Positions 34,978 to 44,104 of a stretch of DNA of 64,000 nt are shown in pieces (within the stretch, counting starts at the first letter, position 1; each line of letters opens with the position of its first letter). Both the position numbers and the translations under genes were made by a program. The stretch is taken from positions 124,001 to 188,000 of the forward strand of contig NZ_BMND01000008.1 in assembly GCF_014646275.1 (NCBI RefSeq). The letters run 5' to 3'. A model generated the notes under the pieces. The model did no database searches, was not told where the DNA came from, and saw only the letters and a program-made list of their open reading frames with translations. The stretch comes from Streptomyces kronopolitis (GTDB lineage Bacteria; Actinomycetota; Actinomycetes; Streptomycetales; Streptomycetaceae).

Positions 34978-35604
34978 ATGACCGAGCTCCCCGACGAGCC
35001 CTCCGGCGTCCCGCCGGAGGAGCTGTCCACCGTCGCACCGCGCCTGCGTGACCTGCGGCGGCGCAGTGGACTCACGCTGGAGACCGCGGCCCGGCTGGTG
35101 GGTCTGTCACCCGCGCACCTGTCGCGGCTGGAGACCGGCCGGCGCCAGCCGTCGCTGCCGATGCTGCTGGCGCTGGCGCGCACCTACGGCACGACGGTAT
35201 CCGACCTGCTCGGTGAGACCGCACCGGAGCGGGACCCGATCGTGCGGGCCGGGCGCACCGAACCGTCGCAGGCCGGCGGCTGGACGTACCGGACCGTGGG
35301 CGGCGCCGGGCGGGCGATGCAGGCGCTGCGGGTGCAGGTGCCGCAGCGGGCGCAGGGCGAGCTGGTGCGGGTGCACCCCGGCGAGGAGTGGCTGTACGTC
35401 CTCGACGGGCGGCTGCGGCTGACGCTCGGTGCGGCGGTGCACGTGCTGGATCCGGGGGACGCGGCGCACTTTGATTCGCTGACCCCGCACCGGATCGCCG
35501 CCGCCTCGCCGGGCGGGGTGGAGCTGCTGTTCGTCCACACCCTGCTGCAGAGCGGCGCCGCCGAACTCTGCCTCGGTGACGATGTGCGGCGCCGCGGGCT
35601 GTGA
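34978..35604 (+). CDS. XRE-cupin transcriptional regulator
   Basis: A 208-residue regulator with an N-terminal XRE helix-turn-helix (LRDLRRRSGLTLETAARLVGLSPAHLSRLETGRRQPSL split across helices 1-4) and a C-terminal cupin (HPGEEWLYVLDGRLRL, LDPGDAAHFDSLTPHRI). Such regulators sense small molecules such as polyamines or amino acids through the cupin. It appears to be leaderless and autoregulated by the palindrome just upstream. A small membrane-protein gene follows it. Confidence 0.88.
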   Translation: MTELPDEPSGVPPEELSTVAPRLRDLRRRSGLTLETAARLVGLSPAHLSRLETGRRQPSLPMLLALARTYGTTVSDLLGETAPERDPIVRAGRTEPSQAGGWTYRTVGGAGRAMQALRVQVPQRAQGELVRVHPGEEWLYVLDGRLRLTLGAAVHVLDPGDAAHFDSLTPHRIAAASPGGVELLFVHTLLQSGAAELCLGDDVRRRGL

Positions 35605-35642
35605 GCCCCGTCGCCGCTCCTGACGGAAGGACCGGATGCGTC

Positions 35643-35831
35643 ATGCCTGATCGGATCACCCCCGCGACTCCCCCGCCGACGGAGCAGCCCCTGGAGGCGG
35701 CGGCCGGCCGGACGTACGTCGAGCACAAGCCACCCCGCGGGGTGTATGTGCGGGTGTTCATCTACGTCGTCGCCACGCATGTGCTGCTGGCGTTCATGAG
35801 CCTTCTGGTGGTCATCGCCAAGACGCGGTGA
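35643..35831 (+). CDS. small membrane protein (DUF6126-like)
   Basis: A 62-residue protein with a Pro-rich N-terminus and one transmembrane helix (about residues 32-58) after PRGVYVRVF. The ATG at 35643 follows GGAAGGA; a GTG at 35601 overlapping the previous stop is an alternative. In Streptomyces a short one-helix protein often follows XRE-cupin regulators (DUF6126, from memory). Its role is unknown. Confidence 0.65.
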   Translation: MPDRITPATPPPTEQPLEAAAGRTYVEHKPPRGVYVRVFIYVVATHVLLAFMSLLVVIAKTR

Positions 35832-36226
35832 CGCGTGCCCGGGGCGGCGCGGCCCGGCGGCGCGGATCGAGGCGCGTACGGGCGGTGTCCGGCGCACGCT
35901 CGGCGCCTCGTCCGGTGCGCATACGCGGCTTGCGGCAGACGGCGGTGCGATCGAGGCCGTACGGCTTTGCCGGCCGGAGCAGGCGGCGGTCCCCGAGGTC
36001 AATGGGGCGATTCCGCACCGGGCGGCGGGGCCGCGCGGACGGCTGCGCCCGCGACGACGCGGTATGCCGGGCGGCCTGCCGCGCCGCCGCGCTCCGCCGG
36101 TCCGGGGCGGCGTCGGGGGTGGCCCGCTTCCCCCGGACGCACCGGCGCCGGCAGGCCCGCCGCCGGTCCCCCGCGCCCTAATCTGAGGCTCCGGCCACCG
36201 CCCTCGCCCCGGAGGAGACCGACACC
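35832..36226. other. 395-bp intergenic region without a recognisable gene
   Basis: Very GC-rich and rich in Arg/Pro codons in every frame. I see no palindrome, terminator or small gene, except the Shine-Dalgarno GGAGGAG that belongs to the gene at 36227. Confidence 0.5.
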
Positions 36227-36907
36227 ATGGCCCGACGCGCTCCCGAAGCCCCCCGCCCGACCGCGGTCGCCGTGCTCGACGACGCGGTCCGGGTGCTCGC
36301 CCCGGACACCGACGCCAACCGGCTGGTCGCGCGGATCGAGGCGGGGACGGCGCCGCGTGCGGTGTTCGCCACCTTCGCCCTCGAACAGCATCAGGTGATC
36401 GCCGCCGACCGGCTCAGCTTCCAGCATCTGGCGCGGCGGGCGGACGGTGATCCGCCGGTGGCCGACTTCTTCGACCTGCTCGCCCAGGGCGAGGCGCGGG
36501 CCCTGAAGCAGCTGGCCGGGCTGGCGGACGCGTGTGAGCTGACCGAGCGGGAGATCGCCGGCTACCGGCCGCGTCCGGGTGCGCAGGCGTACCCGTCCTA
36601 CGCGGCGCGGCTCGCCCTCGGCGGCGAACCGGCCGATGTGGCGATCGCGCTGACCGCCAACTTCGCCGCCTGGGGCGCCACCTGCGCGACCGTCGAGGCC
36701 GCGATGCGGGAGCACTACGCCTTCCCGGAGGCGGCCCGGGCCTTCTTCGGGTCCTTCGCCGAGCCGGCGCCGGCCGTCGAGGAACAGGCCCGCCGGGCGG
36801 TGCAGCACGGCCTCGACACCGGCCAGGCGCAGCCGGCCGTGGCGCACCGCTACGGCCGGCTCCTCCAGGCGTACGAGCTGATGTTCTGGGACGCCGTGGC
36901 GGACTGA
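36227..36907 (+). CDS. TenA/haem-oxygenase-fold protein of unknown role
   Basis: A 226-residue all-helical protein. The middle (PSYAARLALGGEPADVAIALTANFAAWGATC) and end (YELMFWDAV) fit the TenA/PqqC helical bundle. The catalytic Cys of thiaminase II is not clearly placed, so calling it a thiaminase would be unsafe. GGAGGAG lies ahead of the ATG. It is convergent with the allantoinase gene. Confidence 0.6.
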   Translation: MARRAPEAPRPTAVAVLDDAVRVLAPDTDANRLVARIEAGTAPRAVFATFALEQHQVIAADRLSFQHLARRADGDPPVADFFDLLAQGEARALKQLAGLADACELTEREIAGYRPRPGAQAYPSYAARLALGGEPADVAIALTANFAAWGATCATVEAAMREHYAFPEAARAFFGSFAEPAPAVEEQARRAVQHGLDTGQAQPAVAHRYGRLLQAYELMFWDAVAD

Positions 36908-36976
36908 CCCGGCGGACGGCCGGGCCCACGCGGCAGTGGCCGCGGGGCAGTTCGGCGACCGCTGCCTATCCGCCGC

Positions 36977-38320
36977 CTATCCGCGCCGCGGCCGCTCCAG
37001 CAGCGTGCCGGTGGGCTCGGTGAGGGTGGCGCCGTCGTTGATCTGCCGGCCGCGCAGCCAGGTGGAGCGCACCACGCCGTTCAGGGTCTTCCCCGCGTAC
37101 GCGGTGATCTTGTTGCGGTGCTGGAGGGCCCGCGGGTCGACGGTGAAGGTCTCCTCGGGGGCGAGCACCGCGAAGTCCGCGTCCCGGCCGGGCTCGATGG
37201 CGCCCTTCCGGCCGAGGCCGGCGAGCGCCGCCGGGGCGGTGGACATCCAGCGCACCACGTCGTCAAGGCCGTGCCCGCGCGCCCGGGCCGCGGTCCAGAT
37301 GGCGGGCAGGCCCAGCTGGAGGGAGGAGATGCCGCCCCAGGCCGCGCCGAAGTCGGCGGTCTTGAGGTCGGCGGTGGAGGGCGAGTGGTCGGAGACGACG
37401 CAGTCGATGGTGCCATCGGCCAGCCCCGCCCACAGCGCGTCCTGGTTGCCGGCCTCGCGGATCGGCGGACAGCACTTGAACTCCGTGGCCCCGTCCGGGA
37501 CTTCCTCGGCGCTCAGGGTCAAGAAGTGCGGACAGGTCTCGACGGTGATCCGGACGCCCTCGCGGCGGGCGGCGGCGATCATCGGCAGCGCGTCGCTGGA
37601 GGACAGGTGCAGCACATGCACCCGGGCGCCGAGCCGTGCGGCGAGCGCGATCAGGCCGGCGATGGCGTCGTTCTCGGAGATCCGGGGGCGGGAGGCGAGG
37701 AAGTCGGTGTATTTGGGACCGTGCGGGGCGGGCGCCGCGTCCAGGTGGCCCGGGTCCTCGGCGTGCACGATCAGCAGGCCGTCGAAGCCGGCGATCTCGC
37801 CCAGGGCGGCGGCCAGTTGCTCCTGGTCGACCGCGGGGAACTCGTCCACGCCGGAGGGCGACAGGAAGCACTTGAAGCCGAAGACCCCGGCGTCGTGCAG
37901 CGGGCGCAGGTCCTTGACGTTGCCGGGGATGGCGCCGCCCCAGAAGCCGACGTCGACATGGGCCTTGCCGCGGGCCACCGCGCGCTTGGTGTCGAGGTGG
38001 GCCGCGGTGGTCGTGGGCGGCAGGCTGTTGAGCGGCATGTCGACGAGGGTGGTGATCCCGCCGGCCGCGGCGGCGCGGGTGGCGGTCCAGAAGCCCTCCC
38101 ACTCGGTGCGGCCGGGGTCGTTGACGTGCACGTGGGTGTCGACCAGGCCGGGCAGCAGGGCGTCGTCGCCGCAGTCCACCACCCGCGCTCCGGCCGGGGC
38201 CGGGACGTCGTACGGCAGCACCGCGGCGATCGTGCCGCCCTGGACGGTGACGGTCGCGGCGCGCGTGCCCTGCGGGGTGACGACGCGTGTGGAGCGCAGC
38301 ACCAGCTCTGGATCGGACAC
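36977..38320 (-). CDS. allB: allantoinase
   Basis: A 447-residue cyclic amidohydrolase that opens the hydantoin ring of allantoin to allantoate. Metal site [15 protein letters not shown], the carboxylated-lysine region [36 protein letters not shown] and the catalytic Asp in SDHSPS are all present. GTG 38320 has GAGGAGGGG upstream. A 19-bp palindrome stands 106 bases upstream, and the AllR-like regulator is encoded divergently. Allantoicase, the next enzyme, is not in the window. Confidence 0.93.
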   Translation of the reverse strand: MSDPELVLRSTRVVTPQGTRAATVTVQGGTIAAVLPYDVPAPAGARVVDCGDDALLPGLVDTHVHVNDPGRTEWEGFWTATRAAAAGGITTLVDMPLNSLPPTTTAAHLDTKRAVARGKAHVDVGFWGGAIPGNVKDLRPLHDAGVFGFKCFLSPSGVDEFPAVDQEQLAAALGEIAGFDGLLIVHAEDPGHLDAAPAPHGPKYTDFLASRPRISENDAIAGLIALAARLGARVHVLHLSSSDALPMIAAARREGVRITVETCPHFLTLSAEEVPDGATEFKCCPPIREAGNQDALWAGLADGTIDCVVSDHSPSTADLKTADFGAAWGGISSLQLGLPAIWTAARARGHGLDDVVRWMSTAPAALAGLGRKGAIEPGRDADFAVLAPEETFTVDPRALQHRNKITAYAGKTLNGVVRSTWLRGRQINDGATLTEPTGTLLERPRRG

Positions 38321-38425
38321 CCGGTCCCCTCCTCGTATCGTGCTTCCGGCGTCGGCCGGCGGCGTGTGCGGCGTACGGCCGACGGGGCCGTCCCGGAGCG
38401 GGTCCGCACGGGCGCCGAGCACGGG

Positions 38426-38444
38426 ATTCAACAGTCTGTTGAAT
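38426..38444. promoter_or_regulatory. operator palindrome between allB and allR
   Basis: ATTCAACA-GTC-TGTTGAAT, a perfect 19-bp palindrome. The same motif, slightly altered, occurs before aceB (41483), uraD (49370) and the catalase gene (52236). On the allB strand the right half includes TTGAAT, a possible -35 element. It is probably the site of the purine-catabolism repressor. Confidence 0.7.
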
Positions 38445-38530
38445 GAGTCTTCATCCCGGACCCCGGCCCGTCAAGACCCCACGGCCGCCGCCCGCCGCAC
38501 ACCTCCGGAAGCACTCCGTCGCCGCAGACG

Positions 38531-38542
38531 ATTCCATGGAAT
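38531..38542. promoter_or_regulatory. second palindrome in the allB-allR intergenic region
   Basis: ATTCCATGGAAT, a perfect 12-bp palindrome in a locally AT-rich patch, 235 bases before the allR start. TTCC/GGAA half-sites also occur at the aceB and hyi promoters with wider spacing. It may serve allR autoregulation. Confidence 0.4.
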
Positions 38543-38776
38543 GGATAGCGAATTTCGCCCAGCAGAACGCGGCCGGGGCCACCGGCGGCACCGGGACGTC
38601 CGGCCGGGAGCCGGTCCGGCGGGTCGCGACCCCGGATGCACGGGGGCCTGACCGGCGGGAACGAGTGTGCGAGACGCCGTGTGCCGGGGCAAGGGGACCG
38701 GTAGGCTGCTCCGATCGGGCCCGGCGCCCGTGTGCCCTGCCGAGACCGATCCGCCCCGCCCCGAAAGGAACGCGAC

Positions 38777-39574
38777 GTGCCGTCGTCCAGCGCCAGCACC
38801 TCCGCCGCCGAAGCCAAGCCCGCCGGCGGCGGCGTCCAGTCCCTCGAGCGCGCCTTCGACCTGCTCGAGCGGATGGCCGACGCCGGCGGCGAGGTCGGTC
38901 TGAGCGAGCTCTCGGCCAGCAGCGGACTGCCGCTGCCCACCATCCACCGGCTGATGCGCACGCTCGTCGCCTGCGGCTACGTCCGCCAGCAGCCCAACCG
39001 CCGCTATGCGCTCGGCCCCCGGCTGATCCGGCTCGGCGAGAGCGCCTCGCGGCTGCTGGGCACCTGGGCCCGGCCGTTCCTGGCCCGCCTGGTCGAGGAG
39101 ACCGGTGAGACCGCCAACATGGCGCTGCTCGACGGCGACGAGATCGTCTATGTCGCCCAGGTCCCCTCCCGGCACGCGGTCCGGATGTTCACCGAGGTCG
39201 GGCGGCGGGTCCTGCCGCACTCCACCGGCGTCGGCAAGGCCCTGCTGGCCGACCACCCGCCGGAGGAGGTCCGCGCGCTGCTCGGCCGCACGGGCATGCC
39301 CGCCGCCACCGAGAAGACCCTCACCGACCCCGACCGTTTCCTCGACGCGCTGGCCGAGGTCCGCCGCCTGGGCTACGCGGTCGACGACAACGAGCAGGAG
39401 ATCGGCGTCCGCTGCCTGGCGGTGCCGGTCCCCAACTCCCCCACCTCCGCGGCGATTTCCATCTCCGGCCCGACCGGCCGGGTGTCGGAGGCCGCGACGG
39501 AGAAGATCGTGCCGGTGCTCCAGGACGTCGCGGCGCAGCTCTCGGTGGCCCTGGCCAACCAGACGCCGGCCTAA
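38777..39574 (+). CDS. allR: IclR-family repressor (AllR-like)
   Basis: A 265-residue IclR regulator. Winged helix: LERAFDLLERMADAGGEVGLSELSASSGLP, TIHRLMRTLVACGYV and QQPNRRYALGPRLIRLG. Effector domain: ETGETANMALLDGDEIVYVAQV, LPHSTGVGKALLA, YAVDDNEQEIGVRCLAVPV and AISISGPTGRV. Divergent placement next to allantoinase and the shared palindromes in the region support an allantoin/glyoxylate-responsive repressor like AllR. GTG 38777 follows AAAGGA. Confidence 0.87.
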   Translation: MPSSSASTSAAEAKPAGGGVQSLERAFDLLERMADAGGEVGLSELSASSGLPLPTIHRLMRTLVACGYVRQQPNRRYALGPRLIRLGESASRLLGTWARPFLARLVEETGETANMALLDGDEIVYVAQVPSRHAVRMFTEVGRRVLPHSTGVGKALLADHPPEEVRALLGRTGMPAATEKTLTDPDRFLDALAEVRRLGYAVDDNEQEIGVRCLAVPVPNSPTSAAISISGPTGRVSEAATEKIVPVLQDVAAQLSVALANQTPA

Positions 39575-39605
39575 GAGGCCGTCAGGCCGGGGCGCCGCGC
39601 CGCGG

Positions 39606-39926
39606 TCAGCCGGTGCGCGGCAGCCCGCCGAACCGGTCGATGCCCTCGCGCACCTCGGTCAACGCGGGCGACAGCGCACTCACCGACCCGACCGCCCCGG
39701 CGATCAGCAGCAGCGAGCGCCGCAGCCGGGGCACCTCGGGCAGGCCGTGGCTCACCATCGCGTCCAGGGCGGCCAGCTCGTCGTCCGCGGCCGCCCGGTC
39801 CATCAAATCGCCTGGCAGGACGGCCAGTTGACGGCGCAGCCGGGCCACCGCCCCGCGCAGTTCATGGACCCGCGGGTCACCCTCGACCCCGGTCATTCGT
39901 CTGTCACTCTGCAGCTGTTCCACCAC
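39606..39926 (-). CDS. conserved small protein (DUF5955-like)
   Basis: A 106-residue protein with DPRVHELRGAVARLRRQL, DELAALDAMVSHGLPEVPRLR and SLLLIAGAVGSVSALSPAL. I recall this pattern as DUF5955 in Streptomyces. It is helical with one moderately hydrophobic helix near the end. GTG 39926 has GGAGG about 11 bases upstream. It converges on allR. Function unknown. Confidence 0.7.
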   Translation of the reverse strand: MVEQLQSDRRMTGVEGDPRVHELRGAVARLRRQLAVLPGDLMDRAAADDELAALDAMVSHGLPEVPRLRRSLLLIAGAVGSVSALSPALTEVREGIDRFGGLPRTG

Positions 39927-40396
39927 GACGGCGTCCTCCGTGGCCGTTGCCCGACCCGCGATGCGGGACAGTTAACGCCACTCTGTGCTGCCCGCGCCAT
40001 ACGGAGAGCGAAAAAACCCGATCACTGGCGGGATTCACCCGGCGGCGATCCGGGCGGCGCACCCGGCGGATGCGCCGCCCGCACGCCCGCTCACGCCCCT
40101 GACCTCACGGAATCCCCCTCCGCCCGCGCCCCGTCGTACCGCGCCGGAAGGCCGAAAGGCGTCACGGCCGCCGAGCCCACGGAGGCCGTGGCGCGCACCC
40201 TCCACGGACGCCCAGAGCACCCCCGGAGCGGGCCCGCCGCGTGATACCCGGATTAGATGTGATCATGCGTCAGCACATGCGTTCACCAGGCCACCCTTTG
40301 GCGTGGGCACACCCGGGACGAGGCGTACGGCACGGCGTGATGGAGCATTCTCCCTTTCAAGGAAATATCCGGCATATCACTGGATCGGAGAATGCC
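39927..40396. other. 470-bp intergenic region with a probable promoter at its right end
   Basis: The first 300 bases are GC-rich and show no gene. From about 40240 the composition shifts to AT-richer sequence, with TTTCAAGGAAA and ATCCGGCATAT close to the small gene at 40397. This is a likely promoter/operator area, but no hexamer pair is convincing. Confidence 0.45.
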
Positions 40397-40621
40397 ATGG
40401 AGCCCAACTCCGGCCCCGACACCGGCTCGAACCAGCGTCGGGTCAGCGTCGTCCAACTCATCTGCCGCGCGTACGGCCTGTCCGATGCCTCGGAAATCAC
40501 GCTGGAGCACATACACCGCTACGTCGCCGAGCACCGGGACGAGGAGGAGCGAACGTCCCCGCGGCGCGAGCGGTTCCGGCCGTACATCCCGCGCCCGCGC
40601 GCGTCGGACGACGCCGCCTGA
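40397..40621 (+). CDS. small soluble protein, unknown
   Basis: A 74-residue, charged protein: RRVSVVQLICRAYGLSDASEITLEHIHRYVAEHRDEEE, then an Arg/Pro tail. ATG 40397 has CGGAG upstream. Three short helices are likely. It lies just before the MocA-like gene in the same orientation and may be co-transcribed. I do not recognise a family. Confidence 0.6.
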   Translation: MEPNSGPDTGSNQRRVSVVQLICRAYGLSDASEITLEHIHRYVAEHRDEEERTSPRRERFRPYIPRPRASDDAA

Positions 40622-40664
40622 GCGGCGGGACGCGCCCCACGGTGCCATGAGGTATGCAGTCCCC

Positions 40665-41369
40665 ATGGCACCGACAGCACCGAAAGACCCGCGAGATCAG
40701 CGAGATCAGCGAGATCCGACCGATCCGAGCGAAGTGCCGCCCCGCGTCCGGCCGGACGCCCCGACGGAGGGGACGGGGAGGGGCAGGCGGGTGGCCGGTC
40801 TGCTGCTCGCCGCGGGTGGCGGGCGGCGCCTTGGGGGACGGCCCAAGGCGCTGCTCGACCACCGGGGCCGGCCGCTCGTCGAGCACGCCGCACGGACCCT
40901 GCGGGAGGGCGGCTGCGACCCGGTCCACATCGTGCTCGGCGCGGCGGCCGACGCGGTGCGCGAGCGGGCCGACCTGACGGGGTATCACCTCTGGGACAAC
41001 CCGGACTGGGCGCACGGCATGGGCTCGTCGCTGCGGGTGGGGCTGGCCGCGCTGGCCGGGTCGGGGGCAGACGCGGTCGTGGTGTCCCTGGTGGACCAGC
41101 CGGGCATCGGCGCCGCGGCGGTGGCGCGGGTGGTGGCGGCTTACGACGACGGCCGCGCGCTCGCCTCCGCCGCCTACGACGGGCGGCGCGGCCACCCCGT
41201 CCTCTTCGGCGCCGAGCGCTGGGCGGACATCGCCGCCACCGCAACGGGCGACCGCGGTGCGCGCGCCTACCTCCGCACGTACGCGGACGCCCTCACTCTG
41301 GTCGAGTGCGCCGATGTCGCCGAGCCGTACGACATCGACACCCCGGAGGATCTGCGCCGTCTGGAGTGA
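40665..41369 (+). CDS. MobA/MocA-like nucleotidyltransferase
   Basis: A 234-residue NTP transferase. After a charged low-complexity start (with short GAT-CAG-CGA DNA repeats) comes LLLAAGGGRRLGGRPKALL, the nucleotide-binding motif, then GMGSSLRVGLAAL, VVVSLVDQPG with the metal Asp, and a GHPVLFG substrate motif. MocA/MobA enzymes add CMP or GMP to molybdopterin. In a purine-degradation region this suggests cofactor supply for xanthine dehydrogenase, whose genes are not in the window. ATG 40647 is an alternative start. Confidence 0.78.
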   Translation: MAPTAPKDPRDQRDQRDPTDPSEVPPRVRPDAPTEGTGRGRRVAGLLLAAGGGRRLGGRPKALLDHRGRPLVEHAARTLREGGCDPVHIVLGAAADAVRERADLTGYHLWDNPDWAHGMGSSLRVGLAALAGSGADAVVVSLVDQPGIGAAAVARVVAAYDDGRALASAAYDGRRGHPVLFGAERWADIAATATGDRGARAYLRTYADALTLVECADVAEPYDIDTPEDLRRLE

Positions 41370-41482
41370 CCCCGCACACCGGTGGACGGCCGCCGTCCGG
41401 GGAAGCGGGAGTAATGGAGAGTGACCGCGGTGGCACCGGGAGCCATTGGATCTACGGATGCGTCGATCCGGAGAATCTCGAC

Positions 41483-41523
41483 ATCAACAAACCATTGAAC
41501 TTCCGCGATAAGGAAACTAGTCT
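41483..41523 (+). promoter_or_regulatory. aceB promoter with two adjacent operator-like elements
   Basis: ATCAACA-AAC-CATTGAA (41483-41499) is a degenerate copy of the allB palindrome. It is followed at once by CTTCC-N7-GGAAA (41500-41516). A -35 TTGAAC (41495-41500) and -10 TAGTCT (41518-41523), 17 bases apart, lie across both. Transcription would start near 41530, about 118 bases before aceB. Repressor binding at either element would block RNA polymerase. Confidence 0.6.
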
Positions 41524-41647
41524 CCACTGGTCAGAAGCGCCCTGAACCCAGACGGCGCCCGCGACCGCGCCCCGGGGCCCGCGGCACCCCGTGCCGCCCG
41601 GCGTCCCCGCGGCCGTTGGGCACCGCCGATGAATGGAGTGACAGCTC

Positions 41648-43276
41648 ATGTCCGCACCAGCGCCGTCCCCGCTGGCCATCGTCGAAGTCGACCCCGCGCA
41701 CACCCCCGAACGGCAGGGCGAAGTCCTCACCGACGCCGCGCTCGCCTTCGTCGCCGCACTGCACCGGCGGTTCACCCCGCGCCGTGACGAGCTGCTGGCC
41801 CGCCGCGCCGAGCGCCGGGCGGAGATCGCGCGGACCAGCACGCTGGACTTCCTCCCGCAGACCGCGGAGATCCGCGCGGACGACAGCTGGAAGGTGGCCG
41901 GGGCGCCCGCCGCGCTCAACGACCGCCGGGTGGAGATCACCGGGCCCACCGACCGCAAGATGACCATCAACGCGCTCAACTCGGGCGCCAAGGTCTGGCT
42001 CGCCGACTTCGAGGACGCCTCCGCGCCGACCTGGGAGAACGTCATCTCGGGTCAGCTGAACCTGATCGACGCCAACGAGCGGCGCATCGACTTCACCGAC
42101 CCGGCGTCCGGCAAGTCCTACGCCCTCAAGCCCGCCGAGGAACTCGCCACCGTCGTGATGCGGCCGCGCGGCTGGCATCTGGACGAGCGGCACCTGCAGT
42201 TCGAGGGCCGCCCGGTCCCCGGCGCGCTGGTCGACTTCGGCCTCTACTTCTTCCACAACGCCAAGCGGCTGCTGGCGCTCGGCAAGGGGCCGTACTTCTA
42301 CCTGCCGAAGACCGAGTCGCACCTGGAGGCCCGCCTCTGGAACGACATCTTCGTCTTCGCCCAGGACCAGCTGGGCATCGCGCAGGGCACGGTGCGCGCC
42401 ACCGTCCTGATCGAGACCATCACCGCCGCGTACGAGATGGAGGAGATCCTCTACGAGCTGCGCGACCACGCCTCGGGGCTGAACGCCGGCCGCTGGGACT
42501 ACCTCTTCTCCATCGTCAAGAACTTCCGGGACGGCGGCGCCAAGTTCGTGCTGCCCGACCGCAACGCGGTGACGATGACGGCCCCGTTCATGCGCGCGTA
42601 CACCGAACTCCTCGTCCGCACCTGCCACAAGCGCGGGGCCCACGCGATCGGCGGGATGGCGGCCTTCATCCCCAACCGCCGCGACCCCGAGGCCAACGAG
42701 CAGGCGCTGGCCAAGGTCAAGAACGACAAGGACCGCGAGGCCGGCGACGGTTTCGACGGCTCCTGGGTCGCCCACCCCGACCTGGTCCCGATCGCCCGGG
42801 CCTCGTTCGACGCGGTGCTGGGCGACCGGCCGCACCAGAAGGACCGGCTCCGCGAGGACGTCGACGTCAAGGCCGCCGATCTGATCGCGATCGACTCCCT
42901 CGACGCCAAGCCCACCTACCAGGGCCTGATCGACGCCGTCCAGGTCGGCACCCGCTACATCGAGGCCTGGCTGCGCGGCCTGGGCGCCGTCGCCATCTTC
43001 GGCCTGATGGAGGACGCCGCCACCGCCGAGATCTCCCGCTCCCAGATCTGGCAGTGGGTCGACGCCGGTGTCGTCTTCGAGAACGGGGAGCGGGCCACGG
43101 CGGAGCTGGTGCGCCGGGTCGCCGCCGAGCAACTGGCCGCGATCCGCGCCGAGGTCGGCGAGGAGGCCTTCACCACCGGCCGCTGGCAGCAGGCTCATGA
43201 CCTGCTGCTGCGGGTCGCGCTGGACACGGACTACACGGAGTTCCTGACGCTGCCCGCCTACGAGCTGCTGGACTGA
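41648..43276 (+). CDS. aceB: malate synthase A
   Basis: A 542-residue malate synthase joining glyoxylate and acetyl-CoA to malate. The family signature [17 protein letters not shown] is present. Other regions are [39 protein letters not shown] and [17 protein letters not shown]. Length is standard. Its place among allantoin genes indicates it handles glyoxylate from ureide breakdown rather than, or as well as, an acetate glyoxylate shunt; no isocitrate lyase gene is present here. GGAGTGA precedes ATG 41648. Confidence 0.95.
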   Translation: MSAPAPSPLAIVEVDPAHTPERQGEVLTDAALAFVAALHRRFTPRRDELLARRAERRAEIARTSTLDFLPQTAEIRADDSWKVAGAPAALNDRRVEITGPTDRKMTINALNSGAKVWLADFEDASAPTWENVISGQLNLIDANERRIDFTDPASGKSYALKPAEELATVVMRPRGWHLDERHLQFEGRPVPGALVDFGLYFFHNAKRLLALGKGPYFYLPKTESHLEARLWNDIFVFAQDQLGIAQGTVRATVLIETITAAYEMEEILYELRDHASGLNAGRWDYLFSIVKNFRDGGAKFVLPDRNAVTMTAPFMRAYTELLVRTCHKRGAHAIGGMAAFIPNRRDPEANEQALAKVKNDKDREAGDGFDGSWVAHPDLVPIARASFDAVLGDRPHQKDRLREDVDVKAADLIAIDSLDAKPTYQGLIDAVQVGTRYIEAWLRGLGAVAIFGLMEDAATAEISRSQIWQWVDAGVVFENGERATAELVRRVAAEQLAAIRAEVGEEAFTTGRWQQAHDLLLRVALDTDYTEFLTLPAYELLD

Positions 43277-43298
43277 GGCTCCCGCCCGTTCCACCCGA

Positions 43299-43338
43299 GG
43301 GCCGGTACGGACCGCCGCGGCGCGGTCCGTACCGGCCC
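43299..43338. terminator. aceB terminator hairpin
   Basis: A perfect 17-bp stem (43299-43315 with 43322-43338) and six-base loop, 22 bases after the aceB stop. Confidence 0.85.
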
Positions 43339-43365
43339 GTCGCGTCGCCGCCCGGCGCTCGCTGC

Positions 43366-43381
43366 CACTACGTTTATAGTG
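43366..43381. promoter_or_regulatory. inverted repeat over the -10 of the TetR-type gene
   Basis: CACTA-N6-TAGTG with TATAGT (43375-43380) inside it, about 60 bases before the start of the regulator gene. It is a good candidate for an autoregulatory operator. Confidence 0.45.
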
Positions 43382-43439
43382 TCTGGCCACCGCACACGCG
43401 GGCAGAACGGACACGGGCACGGCACGAAGGGCGCACGGG

Positions 43440-43994
43440 GTGACACGACGGCGGGAACAGGTCCTGGACGCGGGGATCCGGGTACTGGGCGGCGAGGGCG
43501 CGCGGCGGCTGACCTACCAGGCCGTGGACTCCGCGGCGGGCGTCCCCTCCGGGACCGCGTCCAACCACTTCCGCAACCGGGCGGCCCTGATCGAGGGCAT
43601 CGTCGGCCACCTCCAGGAGCTGGAGCGCCGCGACTGGGAGGCCTTCGCCGAGGCCGCCGCCCCGGCCGACGCGGCGGAACTCGCCGACGCCGTCGCCCGG
43701 TTCCTGCGGCACATGACCGGTCCCGAGCGCGCCCGGACCGCCGCCCGCTTCGCGCTGTACCTGGAGTCCACGGCCCGGCCCGAGCTGCGCCCGGCGCTCA
43801 CCCGCGGACGGGAGACCGTCACCGGCTGGGGCGCCGAGTGGCTGCGGCGCTTCGGGTCGCCGGCGCCCCGGCGGCACTGCGCGATCCTGCTCGACTACAT
43901 GGACGGCGTCGTCTTCCGCCAACTCGCCTTTCCCGACGCGGACTTCGACCCGGCTCCAGGGCTTCGCGAGCTGCTGGCGGGGTTCCTGGGCTGA
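43440..43994 (+). CDS. TetR-family transcriptional regulator
   Basis: A 184-residue regulator. The helix-turn-helix is GGEGARRLTYQAVDSAAGVPSGTASNHFRNRAALIEG in its usual N-terminal place. The C-terminal helical ligand domain has no identifiable partner. It lies between malate synthase and the purine permease and may control either. GTG start at 43440; a palindrome overlaps its -10. Confidence 0.82.
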   Translation: MTRRREQVLDAGIRVLGGEGARRLTYQAVDSAAGVPSGTASNHFRNRAALIEGIVGHLQELERRDWEAFAEAAAPADAAELADAVARFLRHMTGPERARTAARFALYLESTARPELRPALTRGRETVTGWGAEWLRRFGSPAPRRHCAILLDYMDGVVFRQLAFPDADFDPAPGLRELLAGFLG

Positions 43995-44104
43995 GCCGTC
44001 GCCGGGCGGACAGCCCAACGGCCCGCAGAGGAAGGGCGGTTGCCGCTCCCGTACGGGCCGTTGCGCGGGCAGGCGTCAGTGGGCAGGCGTCAGTTGGGTG
44101 GACG

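Noticed and set aside
34978..35601. GTG at 35601 as start of the small membrane protein (coupled to the regulator stop)
   Set aside because: Possible, but ATG 35643 has a much better ribosome site and gives the expected short N-terminus.
40690..40715. Short GAGATCAGC-like direct repeats
   Set aside because: They code for a charged low-complexity start of the MocA-like protein; too short and irregular for CRISPR or a mobile element.
41414..41545. 43-codon open frame with a fair ribosome site upstream of malate synthase
   Set aside because: It runs through the proposed promoter and both operator-like elements, is AT-rich there, and resembles no protein; more likely regulatory DNA.
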